Source: Bacillota bacterium (GTDB taxonomy: Bacteria > Bacillota > SHA-98 > UBA4971). From it: a stretch of DNA of 64,000 nucleotides. The notes beneath the pieces are model-generated. The model worked only from the letters and a program-made list of their open reading frames with translations. It was not told the origin of the DNA and did not search any database. The stretch covers positions 1-64,000 of the forward strand of contig JAAYXB010000039.1 of assembly GCA_012516125.1 (NCBI GenBank), read 5' to 3'. How positions within the stretch are numbered: position 1 is the stretch's first letter; every line of letters starts with the position of its first letter. The position numbers and the translations under genes are program-made. Positions 51,402 to 59,757 of the stretch are shown here, in pieces.

Positions 51402-52796
51402 TCAGACGGCGTCCCCTCCCAGGATATGCCTGGCGAAGAGAAGCCCACTTGCAAGCTGCACACGAACAAGGTTGCGGATGGGGACGACGCGATAGTTGAG
51501 CTCAGCCTCGAGGGCGCTGCACTCGCGCGACAGGTTCTCATCGAGCTCGCGCTCGATCTCACTGAGGGCGCGCGACCTCTCGGGGTCGGACGAGCGGGCA
51601 AGCTCCTCGCGGCACAGCCGCCAGAGCATCCCCACCGAGAGCTGGTTATAGAACTTGCGCACTACGAGGCTGTCGAAGGCCTCGGCGCCGGTGGCGGGGC
51701 GAAGGAGGTCCTCCGATGTCGTGGCCCACTTACGCTCGGCCTCAAGGGCGGCGGGGATATGTTTGAGATTGTCCTCGATGGCGATGGCGAAGGGCGACGC
51801 CGCATCCTGGAGCAGGGGGCGCACCTTTGCATAAGTCTCACGGATGTAGCCCCATGCCTTTTCGCTTGCATCAAGGCTTTCGAGCACGGTGTCCCGGCGG
51901 CTCCGGTTGGTCGGGGAGGTGTCCTCGATCCTCGGGTCATAGTAATAGGGCAGCTCGCACACGAGAGCGAAAGTGCCCGCCACCGCATGCGCATACTCGT
52001 CGCTTCCTGCGCCGCCCGATATGAGGGAGGCGGGATCCTTGCCCGCATGCTTCTCGTAATAGTCGTACGTGTCCTTGACGCCGAAAAGGCCGTAGATGGC
52101 CTCGTCGAACTTCGTGCAGTAGGGAACCTCTGGCTCTCCGAGGGAGAGCGGGATCCCGTGTCGTCTGGCGACCCTGTGAAGCTCGCTGTGGAGGTACGGC
52201 ACGGCATGGGTGACGTACCAGTAGGCTCCGCCGAAGCCAGCGTTGTGCAGGGAGTACAGGAACGCTGGCTTCCCGCTATCGATGACGTTCATGAGGCACC
52301 TGGTCTCGGGCAGCGGCCGCGAGAAATGGAGGGTCTTGTAGTCTATCGGGAACGTCCACTCAACCTGCTGGAATCCCGGGGGCCTGTAGAAGTTGCGTAC
52401 GTAGGTTTCGATGTTGAAGGGACCCGCGAACCATCCCTCGTTGAGCCGCGTGCCGTCGGGGTCTATGCACTTCACGATGTACCAGGTGTAGTCGAGCTCC
52501 CGCTGCAAGTCCTGGTCGGCCGCAAGCCTCTCCGAGAAGTAATCGAGCATCATGGCGCCTATCGGCTCGTTCGGGTGCGGGCAGCCGAACATGAGGGCCA
52601 CCTTCCTGCCGGACCCTATCCTGAGGGCGCGGATGGGCCTTCCCGAGCGGGAGGAGCCGAGGTCCACAAGTGTCACGGTTTCGGGGTGGCGGCGGGCAAG
52701 GTCGCCTGCACGCGCGTCGAGCTCATCAACGGTGAAGAACCGTTCATATTCCGGCACGCTTTCTAAGACGTCCTCGAACAGCTCATGCCATGTCAA
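51402..52796 (-). CDS. M14 family zinc carboxypeptidase
   Basis: Zinc peptidase of 464 residues. The metal ligands HxxE are in CPHPNEPIG (His74, Glu77), and the third ligand is probably the His of FLYSLHNAGFGG. No signal peptide is seen, so it is likely cytoplasmic. It sits between an oligopeptide-type binding protein and the dppBC permeases, so it may trim imported peptides (inference). The glutamate that completes catalysis was not located with certainty. Confidence 0.85.
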   Translation of the reverse strand: MTWHELFEDVLESVPEYERFFTVDELDARAGDLARRHPETVTLVDLGSSRSGRPIRALRIGSGRKVALMFGCPHPNEPIGAMMLDYFSERLAADQDLQRELDYTWYIVKCIDPDGTRLNEGWFAGPFNIETYVRNFYRPPGFQQVEWTFPIDYKTLHFSRPLPETRCLMNVIDSGKPAFLYSLHNAGFGGAYWYVTHAVPYLHSELHRVARRHGIPLSLGEPEVPYCTKFDEAIYGLFGVKDTYDYYEKHAGKDPASLISGGAGSDEYAHAVAGTFALVCELPYYYDPRIEDTSPTNRSRRDTVLESLDASEKAWGYIRETYAKVRPLLQDAASPFAIAIEDNLKHIPAALEAERKWATTSEDLLRPATGAEAFDSLVVRKFYNQLSVGMLWRLCREELARSSDPERSRALSEIERELDENLSRECSALEAELNYRVVPIRNLVRVQLASGLLFARHILGGDAV

Positions 52797-52825
52797 GACG
52801 ATGCACCTCCATGCTGCACGCGAGA

Positions 52826-52853
52826 GGTGAGGGTCCCTGGCGGGACCCTCACC
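52826..52853 (-). promoter_or_regulatory. Intercistronic hairpin between binding protein and carboxypeptidase genes
   Basis: GGTGAGGGTCCC and its complement GGGACCCTCACC form a near-perfect stem around a short loop. No T-run follows on the minus strand. It may stabilise the 3-prime end of the upstream binding-protein message. Confidence 0.5.
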
Positions 52854-52925
52854 GCGACTTGCGATTTCATCGCATCTTGAATGCCCAGCGTAACGGGTAC
52901 CCTGCTGAAACAGGCCTTTTCGGGG

Positions 52926-55208
52926 TCATTCCTGGAGATACCAGTTATAGATCGCCCAGCCGAGGCCGTTATCGTAGCCGGAGCTAAAGTTCTTTATGCT
53001 CTTCTTCGCGAAGTGGTTGGCTGGGGGCGAGAGGAGCGGAATGTGTGGAAGCTCCTTTGTCCAGAGAGCCAGGTGTCTTGCGAAGAGATCTTTCTTTTTC
53101 GCGGGGTCCAGCGTCGCCGCTGCCTCAGCCACCAGCCTGTCGTTCTCAGGGTTAGACCAGCCGCACTGGTTCGTGCCGCTCCAGGAGTTCGCCTCGGACG
53201 GTATGCCGGACGAGCTCCAGTAGTCCGCGGCCTCGTCGGACACACCGTAGCCCCAGCCCACCCAGCACATGTCGAACTGACGGTGCGGGGCAAGCTCACC
53301 GATGACGACACGCGCGGGCTTGTTGTCGATGTCCACGGCGATGCCGACGTCCTTCAGCATCTTTTGTACGAGCTGCTCCGACATCTCGACTTCCTTGGAT
53401 CCTGCCACCCCGAGGAGAGTGAACTTGAACTTTATCCCGTCCTTCTGGAGTATCCCGTCAGGCCCGGGCTTCCAGCCGGCCTCAGCGAGGAGGGCTCTGG
53501 CTTTCGCAGGGTCGTAGGGGTACTTGTGGACCCTTGGGTCGGCAAGGGCGTCGCGCATGGCGTGAAGCGGCGTGATCCAGGCGTGTGCTACCTGTGCCTC
53601 GCCGGAGTACACCACCGCGTTTATCGCGGTCCGGTTGATGGCGTAGAGGATCGCCTGGCGCACCCTCACGTCTGAGAACGCCGGGTGAGGTTTCGAGAGA
53701 TCCTTCGGATCCCAGAAGTTGAGAGCTATGGAGTCATATGCGACAGTGGGTGTGAAGGTCACGTTGAATTTGTCGCCGTGCTCCTTCGCGAGCTTGAGGG
53801 CGTCGCGAAGCTCCAGCGTGTACCTGCCGAAGTCTATGTCGCCGCGCAGCACGGCGGCGTTGATGACGCTGGAGTCGGGGATGATCTTTATCATGATCTT
53901 GTCTATGTTTGGCCTGCCCATGTAGTAATCGTCGAACGCTTCAAGGAGTATGTACTCACCCTGCTTGTACTCCTTGAACTTGTACGGGCCGGCCATTATG
54001 GGGTTGTTGTTGACCTCCTGGACGAACCTGTTCCAATCGCCGGTCTTCTTTGCCTTCTGGTAGAGGGGCTCGAACACGTGCTTCGGGAGCTGGAACCAGC
54101 CATAGTAGTATGAGTACACCGACGATCCGAGGCGCGCGTTGCTCTGGACCTTGTCGAGGTATATTTTGAAGGTATACTTGTCGAGCAACTCGGCCCTGGT
54201 GACCATCTTCTCGAAGTAGTTCGAGGCGATGGGCACATCCGCGTCTTGCATAACCTTAAGCTGGAAGAGAGGGTCTTCCGCTGTGACTTCGACGCCGTCG
54301 TGCCACTTCATGCCCTTGCGTAGCTCGAAGGTGACCTCCATCTTGCCATCGGGCTTCACTTTGATGAGACCGTTCTCGAGGGAGGGCAGGCGCTTTATCA
54401 TGCGCGGGAAATAGAAGCCGTTTTCGTCGGTGATGGTGTTGCCGTCACCGATGATGTTGTCGATGGTCCACGTGGCTCCTGAGGATGTCACGAGGGTGTT
54501 GAAGCCCGCAGGCTCTGCCGTGAACGCCGTAACGATAGTTCCACCGCGCTTCGGCGGGTACATCATCATGTAGAGCGCTTTGGCGGCCTCACGCCTGGTC
54601 GCGCCGGCGAGAGGAGCAGAAAGCCGCCCATACCTGTACCCCAGGAGCTGATGGTTGGACCTGTAGGCCAGGGTCATCGCTCCTATAGCGTACGCGGGAA
54701 CTTTGTCCTCGTCGTTCGCGAGGAGAACTGGTTCCTTGATCTTTGCGGCTTCCTTCGAAAGCCCGAGAGCGTTGATGGCCCACACGGCGAGGTCCGCGCG
54801 CTTTATCGGGTCGGCAGGCGCGAACTTCTTGCCGGAAGCCACGGGAATGATCCCGCGCTTTACGAGTGCCTCCACGTAGGGGTAAGCGGGGCTCGTCGCG
54901 GGAAGGTCCACGAAAGTGGGTGAGTTGGGCTTCGTGGGTTCGATCTTTCGCGCCTTTGCGAGGGCCACCGCGAAGTCCGCGCGGCTTATGGTTTCGTCCG
55001 GCCGGAACGAGCCGTCCTTTGCGGGGGCGAGTACGCCGAGCTCAACTACCTTTGCGATGGCCTCGAAATCGCGGTCGTCGGCCTTAACGTCTTTGGGAAG
55101 AGCGGGCTTTCCGGCCGCGAGCGTGCCCGCACCCATGAGTGTGAAGGAAAGCAGTATCAGTAGAAACGCCGCAACCTGTGCCGCATAGTGATACCGTCGT
55201 GCTACCAT
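52926..55208 (-). CDS. SLH-domain oligopeptide-type solute-binding protein
   Basis: About 760 residues from ATG 55208 (AGGAGATGAGG upstream). A signal peptide without a lipobox (VAAFLLILLSFTLMGAGTLAA) is followed by three SLH units at about 40-85, 95-145 and 155-215 (with DGSFRPDETISRADFAVAL and ADPIKRADLAVWAI). An SBP_bac_5 domain then runs from RGGTIVTAFTAEPAGFNTL to the C-terminus, with WHDGVEVTAED and VRQAILYAINRTAIN. SLH domains bind pyruvylated wall polymers, so this binding protein is probably wall-anchored instead of lipid-anchored. It is the first gene of the peptide operon. Confidence 0.92.
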   Translation of the reverse strand: MVARRYHYAAQVAAFLLILLSFTLMGAGTLAAGKPALPKDVKADDRDFEAIAKVVELGVLAPAKDGSFRPDETISRADFAVALAKARKIEPTKPNSPTFVDLPATSPAYPYVEALVKRGIIPVASGKKFAPADPIKRADLAVWAINALGLSKEAAKIKEPVLLANDEDKVPAYAIGAMTLAYRSNHQLLGYRYGRLSAPLAGATRREAAKALYMMMYPPKRGGTIVTAFTAEPAGFNTLVTSSGATWTIDNIIGDGNTITDENGFYFPRMIKRLPSLENGLIKVKPDGKMEVTFELRKGMKWHDGVEVTAEDPLFQLKVMQDADVPIASNYFEKMVTRAELLDKYTFKIYLDKVQSNARLGSSVYSYYYGWFQLPKHVFEPLYQKAKKTGDWNRFVQEVNNNPIMAGPYKFKEYKQGEYILLEAFDDYYMGRPNIDKIMIKIIPDSSVINAAVLRGDIDFGRYTLELRDALKLAKEHGDKFNVTFTPTVAYDSIALNFWDPKDLSKPHPAFSDVRVRQAILYAINRTAINAVVYSGEAQVAHAWITPLHAMRDALADPRVHKYPYDPAKARALLAEAGWKPGPDGILQKDGIKFKFTLLGVAGSKEVEMSEQLVQKMLKDVGIAVDIDNKPARVVIGELAPHRQFDMCWVGWGYGVSDEAADYWSSSGIPSEANSWSGTNQCGWSNPENDRLVAEAAATLDPAKKKDLFARHLALWTKELPHIPLLSPPANHFAKKSIKNFSSGYDNGLGWAIYNWYLQE

Positions 55209-55571
55209 GGTCCTCATCTCCTCACTTCTTGTGTTGTCGTCCACTGTCGCGTCCTTTGCTGTGGCGACGCAAGCGCGTCACCCGTTTGTTTCAGAAGAAG
55301 TATACCTGCCACACTTCCCTCCTTGTGTGCCGGTTTTCAAAGTTTTCTGCCGAATGCCTTCGCGGCACTCCCGGGTGCGCGCCGCCTGAACCTCCGGGCA
55401 TTGCGCTACCCCGGACTAATTGTGCAGTTATTCGCTACGATGCAGCGTGTTCCTTCACGGCTAATCGGATTTTTCGTTGAGGATGTCCGGTTCTGAAGGA
55501 AGATTCTAGGTAAGGCACCTCGAACAATACCGCTGCGTTTAAGGCGGCCTGTGAACAACTCGCGACGCCAT
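55209..55571. other. Gene-free stretch upstream of the peptide operon
   Basis: No gene and no clear promoter. On the minus strand TATACT near 55300 could be a -10 box, but no matching -35 is seen. I found no sigma-54 type GG-N10-GC site with good context. Confidence 0.4.
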
Positions 55572-56201
55572 TCAGAACGTCTGCTCCACAAGGAAGACGT
55601 CAAGCTCCTGGATGCCGAAGTTGAGCGCCTCCTCGTGGGTCGTCATGAATATGTCGATACGGTTGCCTCTTATAGCACTCCCGGTGTCCTCCGCCCTGTA
55701 CACCCCGAGACCCTCAATGTACACCCAGGTGCCTATGGGGATGACCTGGGGATCAACAGCGATCGTACGCTCAGGTGTCGCGGGAATCCCTGAGCTCGTG
55801 ATGCCGAAAGCGGGGTGATCCTTCGTCTTGCCCGTGCATATCGGGCAGTTGTCGTACGCCGTTGCAGTGACGCGGATTTTCCCGGTAACGGTTATCGGGA
55901 CGATCCTGTCGTTCCCGTGCCCGGGGTCGCTATCCTGAGCAGGACGGTTGCTGGGAGGGTGGTTACATGCCCAAGCCTTCGTGCAGCTGTCAAGATGCGG
56001 CGAGCTGACAGTATCCGGTCCGGGCACGTGTGTGCTGGTGTTGGACTCACCGTCTGCGACGGAGCATGCCGCACGGCTCTCCATGGTAACCGCACCCACC
56101 TGGGTAGGGTTGCAGTGCGCCGTGAGGGGCCCTCCGGTTCAAAGCGCAAGCGACATGGCCCAGGCAAGTGCGCCTGAGATAATCCTCTTGAAAATAGGCA
56201 T
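55572..56201 (-). pseudogene. 3D-domain protein gene interrupted by in-frame TGA
   Basis: The C-terminal 105 residues are a 3D (Asp-Asp-Asp) domain as in MltA/YabE-type proteins (VTATAYDNCPICTGKT, ERTIAVDPQVIPIGTWVYIEG and AEDTGSAIRGNRIDIFM). Upstream in the same frame, ATG 56201 opens a signal-peptide-like segment, MPIFKRIISGALAWAMSLAL, followed by TGA (56139-56141) and then an open linker. Reading TGA as one residue (for example Trp) would give a normal secreted protein. It could be a nonsense mutation or a sequencing error; alternatively translation starts at GTG 56099 and the product lacks a signal. Confidence 0.7.
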
Positions 56202-56561
56202 AGGCGCGTTGCGGCAGGCCCGCCCGGCCTCGCGGGTGGGCGGCGTGCTTGCCGGTCTCACACCTCCATACGCATAACAAGATGTCGTTTCACGAATTAT
56301 GATCCCCGCTAGGCTTTCGGCTGACACAGGGAACTTGGTGAAGAGCTTCCTGCACGCGGTCACAGACATGTGTCTTTTGCATTGCACGATTATTCACTCG
56401 ATTATTTGAAGGAAATGGGCCATATAGAGAGAACTACACACATAGTGCCCAAATATAGGCGCCAGGGGTGTGGGTCTTGAGGGTCTACAGGCGGTTGTAA
56501 GTCTAGGCGGGGGTGCCGGTGCTTGCCAAGCGACGCCCCGCGAATGGCGGGAAGTGGTGTC
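56202..56561. other. Divergent intergenic region
   Basis: It lies between the 3D gene (minus) and the activator gene (plus). It is locally AT-richer (about 56370-56460). TTGCAT, 17 bases, GATTAT at 56377-56405 may be a weak sigma-A promoter for the activator. Confidence 0.4.
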
Positions 56562-58070
56562 GTGAACACTGACAGGGTTCCCAACCGGGTCGAGGACGAG
56601 GGCAACTCAAGAGAACTCCTGGAGAACCTGCGCGTGATCCTTGACTCCATCGACGAAGGCATTCATGTAGTGGACAGGAACGGGGTGACCGTTCTCTATA
56701 ACAAGGTGGCTGCGCAGCTCGACAACCTCAAAGAGGAGGAAGTCGTCGGCAAGCACATCCTCGACGTCTTCCCGTCACTATCGCGCGAGACGAGCACCCT
56801 GCTGCAGGTCTTGCGCACAGGGCAGCCTATATGCAACAGAGAGCAAACGTTTACTACCTACAAGGGGGACGAAATAACCACCCTCAACTCCACGCTTCCT
56901 GTGAAGGTTGACGGGAAGCTGGTCGGAGCTGTGGAGGTCTCCCGCAACATCACGCTCATGCGGGAGATGGCCCACCGCATAGTTGACCTTCAGGTGGAGC
57001 TTTTCGGCCGCCGCGAGGGAAGGCGCGAAACCGAGTCCGAGGGTGCGCGCTACACCTTTCGCGACATAGTTGGGGAAAGCGAATGCATTCTCGAACTCAA
57101 GCGTAAGGCGGCGCGGGCCGCCGCGAGCTCGTCCTCGGTGCTCGTGCACGGTGAGACGGGCACGGGCAAGGAGCTGTTCGTGCAGGCTATCCACAACGCA
57201 AGCCCACGGGCGCGTGGCCCGTTCGTAGCCCAGAACTGCGCCGCGTTTCCAGAAGGGCTCCTTGAGGGCATTCTGTTTGGAACGACGAAAGGCAGCTTCA
57301 CGGGCGCCCAGGACAGGCCGGGGCTGTTCGAGCTTGCCGATGGAGGCAGCATTTTCCTGGACGAAATCGACTCCATGCCCGCAAGCCTCCAGGCGAAACT
57401 CCTCAGGGTGCTCTCGGAGAAGTGCGTCCGGCGGGTCGGGGATACAAAGGTGCGCAGGGTAGACGTCCGCGTGATGGCCGCTATGTCGCGGCCCCCGCTC
57501 GATGCAGTCGCCCAGGGCATGCTGCGCGAAGATCTGTACTATCGTCTGAACGTCATTTCCCTCGGCATACCGCCCCTCCGTGAGCGGCGCGAAGACATCC
57601 CGCTCCTCACGGCGCACTTCATCGCCAGGTTCAACGCGCAACTCATGATGAACGTGAAAGGAGTCTCGGACGAAGTTGCGCACCTGTTTTCTGTTTACGA
57701 CTGGCCCGGCAACGTGCGCGAGCTTGAGCACGCCGTAGAGGGCGCTATGCACCTTCTTGACGGCGACATCATCATGCTCGAGCACCTTCCTGACAATCTG
57801 AGAAACCTTGCCACGCACAGAGAGAGCAGGCTTGCTGCCGCGAACCTGCGCGCCGGCGGCACCGCTCCTCGTGTTCCAGTCGAGTTCCAGGGGAACTTCC
57901 GTCTGGCAGTGGCAGATATCGAGAGTTTGCTCGTAAAGAATGCCCTGGCGGACGCAGGCGGCAACATCTCCAGGGCCGCGCGGGCCCTCGGCATACCGCG
58001 CCAGACCCTGCAGTACAGGCTCAAGAAGCTCGGCATCGACCCGAAGACGGCTCAAAGCGGAAAACCTTAA
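56562..58070 (+). CDS. Sigma-54-dependent transcriptional activator (PAS-AAA-Fis)
   Basis: About 502 residues from GTG 56562 (GGGAAGTGG upstream; TTG 56523 and ATG 56544 are alternatives). A PAS sensor domain (ILDSIDEGIHVVDRNGVTVLYN) precedes the AAA+ domain with Walker A GETGTGKE, the sigma-54 loop GSFTGA (the usual form is GAFTGA) and Walker B GGSIFLDEID. A Fis-type helix-turn-helix ends it (GGNISRAARALGIPRQTLQYRL). No rpoN and no obvious sigma-54 promoter are in the window, so its target is unknown. Confidence 0.9.
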   Translation: MNTDRVPNRVEDEGNSRELLENLRVILDSIDEGIHVVDRNGVTVLYNKVAAQLDNLKEEEVVGKHILDVFPSLSRETSTLLQVLRTGQPICNREQTFTTYKGDEITTLNSTLPVKVDGKLVGAVEVSRNITLMREMAHRIVDLQVELFGRREGRRETESEGARYTFRDIVGESECILELKRKAARAAASSSSVLVHGETGTGKELFVQAIHNASPRARGPFVAQNCAAFPEGLLEGILFGTTKGSFTGAQDRPGLFELADGGSIFLDEIDSMPASLQAKLLRVLSEKCVRRVGDTKVRRVDVRVMAAMSRPPLDAVAQGMLREDLYYRLNVISLGIPPLRERREDIPLLTAHFIARFNAQLMMNVKGVSDEVAHLFSVYDWPGNVRELEHAVEGAMHLLDGDIIMLEHLPDNLRNLATHRESRLAAANLRAGGTAPRVPVEFQGNFRLAVADIESLLVKNALADAGGNISRAARALGIPRQTLQYRLKKLGIDPKTAQSGKP

Positions 58071-58230
58071 GTCATCAGGAGTTGGAAAGAGGGATGCCGG
58101 CGCAGGTTTCCTTCTGTCTGGCTAACCGGTAAGCGCATGGAACCTCTGGGAAACAGGGGCACCTTCGCCGCAGTATGCGCACATTTTGGCACGGCCATAA
58201 TACCTGTAGAACGTGGAGGAACGGCGGGAG

Positions 58231-59757
58231 GTGCCCGTTTTGAAGGGATACCTGGATCTTGTCATTCATGATGGCAACCGTCCACTTGTGGAGGCGCTGG
58301 AGGCTTCAGTCGTATCACTCCTCGCGGGCCGACCCCTCCACGTTCACGTGGAGGGGCTTCGCGGCACAGGCAAGACCACGATCATACGCGCCATGAGGGA
58401 CGTGCTTCCTCGTATCCGGAGGATCAAGGGCTGCCTGTACAACTGTGACCCAAGGAACCCTCATTGCCCGGCGCACCGGGAACTCTCTCCGGAAGCCATC
58501 GAATCCCTGGGCACCGAGGAGGTGCCCGTGCCGTTCCTGGAGGTATCGCATGCCGCGAAAATCGGCACCGTGGTGGGAAGCATCGACCTTGCCCGGATTG
58601 CCGATCCTTCACGGCCCGAGGCCGCGCTCCTGCCCGGCGTGCTCCCGCGAGCGCACAGGGGCGTGGTGTTCGTGGACGAGATCAACAGGCTCGCCGATAC
58701 CTCGCCTGAGCTCACCGATGTGCTTCTCGACGTGATGGGCACGAAGCCCGGCCGGCTACAGGTGGAGGAGACGGGCCTGCCCGCGTTCGAGATCCCCATT
58801 ACATGTGCCATATGGGCGGCAAGCAACCCAGACGAGGAACCCGGTGCGCTCGAGGATATAAGGCGCCAGCTTTCCGACAGGTTCGACTTCACCGTCAGCA
58901 TGGCAAGGCCGCAGGACCAGTCCACCGTAAAGCGCATTCTCCTCGATGACGAGGCCCGGTCGCTCCGGACACTTGCGTCCGCCCCCAAGCGCGCCGAGGC
59001 CTGCTGCGCCTCGGCCCTCGACGCGCTTCGTAACAGGATGCTGGGGCGAGCCGCGGCACTTCCCAGCGTGACCTTGCCCGACGACCTCGCATCGCTCCTC
59101 GCCGAGGTGTACGTGAGCTTCGGCATGGAGAGCCTGCGAGCCGTGGAGGCTATCTCCCTCGGCGCCCGCGCGCGCGCCGCGCTCGACTCGAGGGCGCATG
59201 CGTCCCTTGACGACATAAGGACTGTGCTTCCCTTCGCCCTTCGCCATAGGGTGGATGCGTCCACTCTCATAAACATCGGGAAGTTCCTCGACGAGTACGA
59301 ATCCAGGTGCGGGCGGCGCCGTGAGCCTGACCCGCCCAGGGACGACACCACTGAGGGCGCGCCGAAGCAAACCCCCGAGGAAGCCCGTCACAGGGACAGG
59401 GATCTCGGGGCCGGGGCTGGTGAGCCTGTCTCCCGGCCCGACAGCCTCTGGGACAGGCTCATGAGGGGCATGGGCTTCGCGAGGCCGGACGCCAGAAGGG
59501 GCGGGTCGGCAGGCGATGGCCGCGGCGGCGGCACGGGCGCAGTGCCTCCCCGGGCCTCGGCCTCCGCAGCGGGGTCAGCGGGCGCCGGTGCGGCAGACCG
59601 CGGAACTGGCCAGGGGACGGGCTACGGGAGCGGCGGTGCTGGCATATCCGACCCGACCGACGTGCCGCTCTCAGCGCCTCCGGCCAGGGCAAGGCCTCTT
59701 GCCCAGCTTGCCGGCGGTGAGGTGGTGTTCACCGAGGAGGACCTGAGGTTCCGATGA
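58231..59757 (+). CDS. MoxR/Mg-chelatase-like AAA+ ATPase
   Basis: About 508 residues. The start is uncertain: GTG 58213, GTG 58231 or TTG 58240 (GGGAGGTG spacing favours the last). Walker A is EGLRGTGKTT and Walker B GVVFVDEIN, with a cysteine cluster (CLYNCDPRNPHCPAH) inserted between them and a sensor region ASNPDEEPGALEDIRRQLSDRFD. The C-terminal 150 residues are disordered and Gly/Ala/Arg-rich, ending PLAQLAGGEVVFTEEDLRFR. It overlaps the VWA gene by four bases. Such pairs remodel or load metals into client proteins; the client is unknown. Confidence 0.85.
   Translation: MPVLKGYLDLVIHDGNRPLVEALEASVVSLLAGRPLHVHVEGLRGTGKTTIIRAMRDVLPRIRRIKGCLYNCDPRNPHCPAHRELSPEAIESLGTEEVPVPFLEVSHAAKIGTVVGSIDLARIADPSRPEAALLPGVLPRAHRGVVFVDEINRLADTSPELTDVLLDVMGTKPGRLQVEETGLPAFEIPITCAIWAASNPDEEPGALEDIRRQLSDRFDFTVSMARPQDQSTVKRILLDDEARSLRTLASAPKRAEACCASALDALRNRMLGRAAALPSVTLPDDLASLLAEVYVSFGMESLRAVEAISLGARARAALDSRAHASLDDIRTVLPFALRHRVDASTLINIGKFLDEYESRCGRRREPDPPRDDTTEGAPKQTPEEARHRDRDLGAGAGEPVSRPDSLWDRLMRGMGFARPDARRGGSAGDGRGGGTGAVPPRASASAAGSAGAGAADRGTGQGTGYGSGGAGISDPTDVPLSAPPARARPLAQLAGGEVVFTEEDLRFR

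Noticed and set aside
55280-55310. Sigma-54 promoter TGGCAG-GTATA-CTTC upstream of the SLH binding protein
   Set aside because: The -12 element lacks the required GC, so the match is too weak despite the nearby activator gene.
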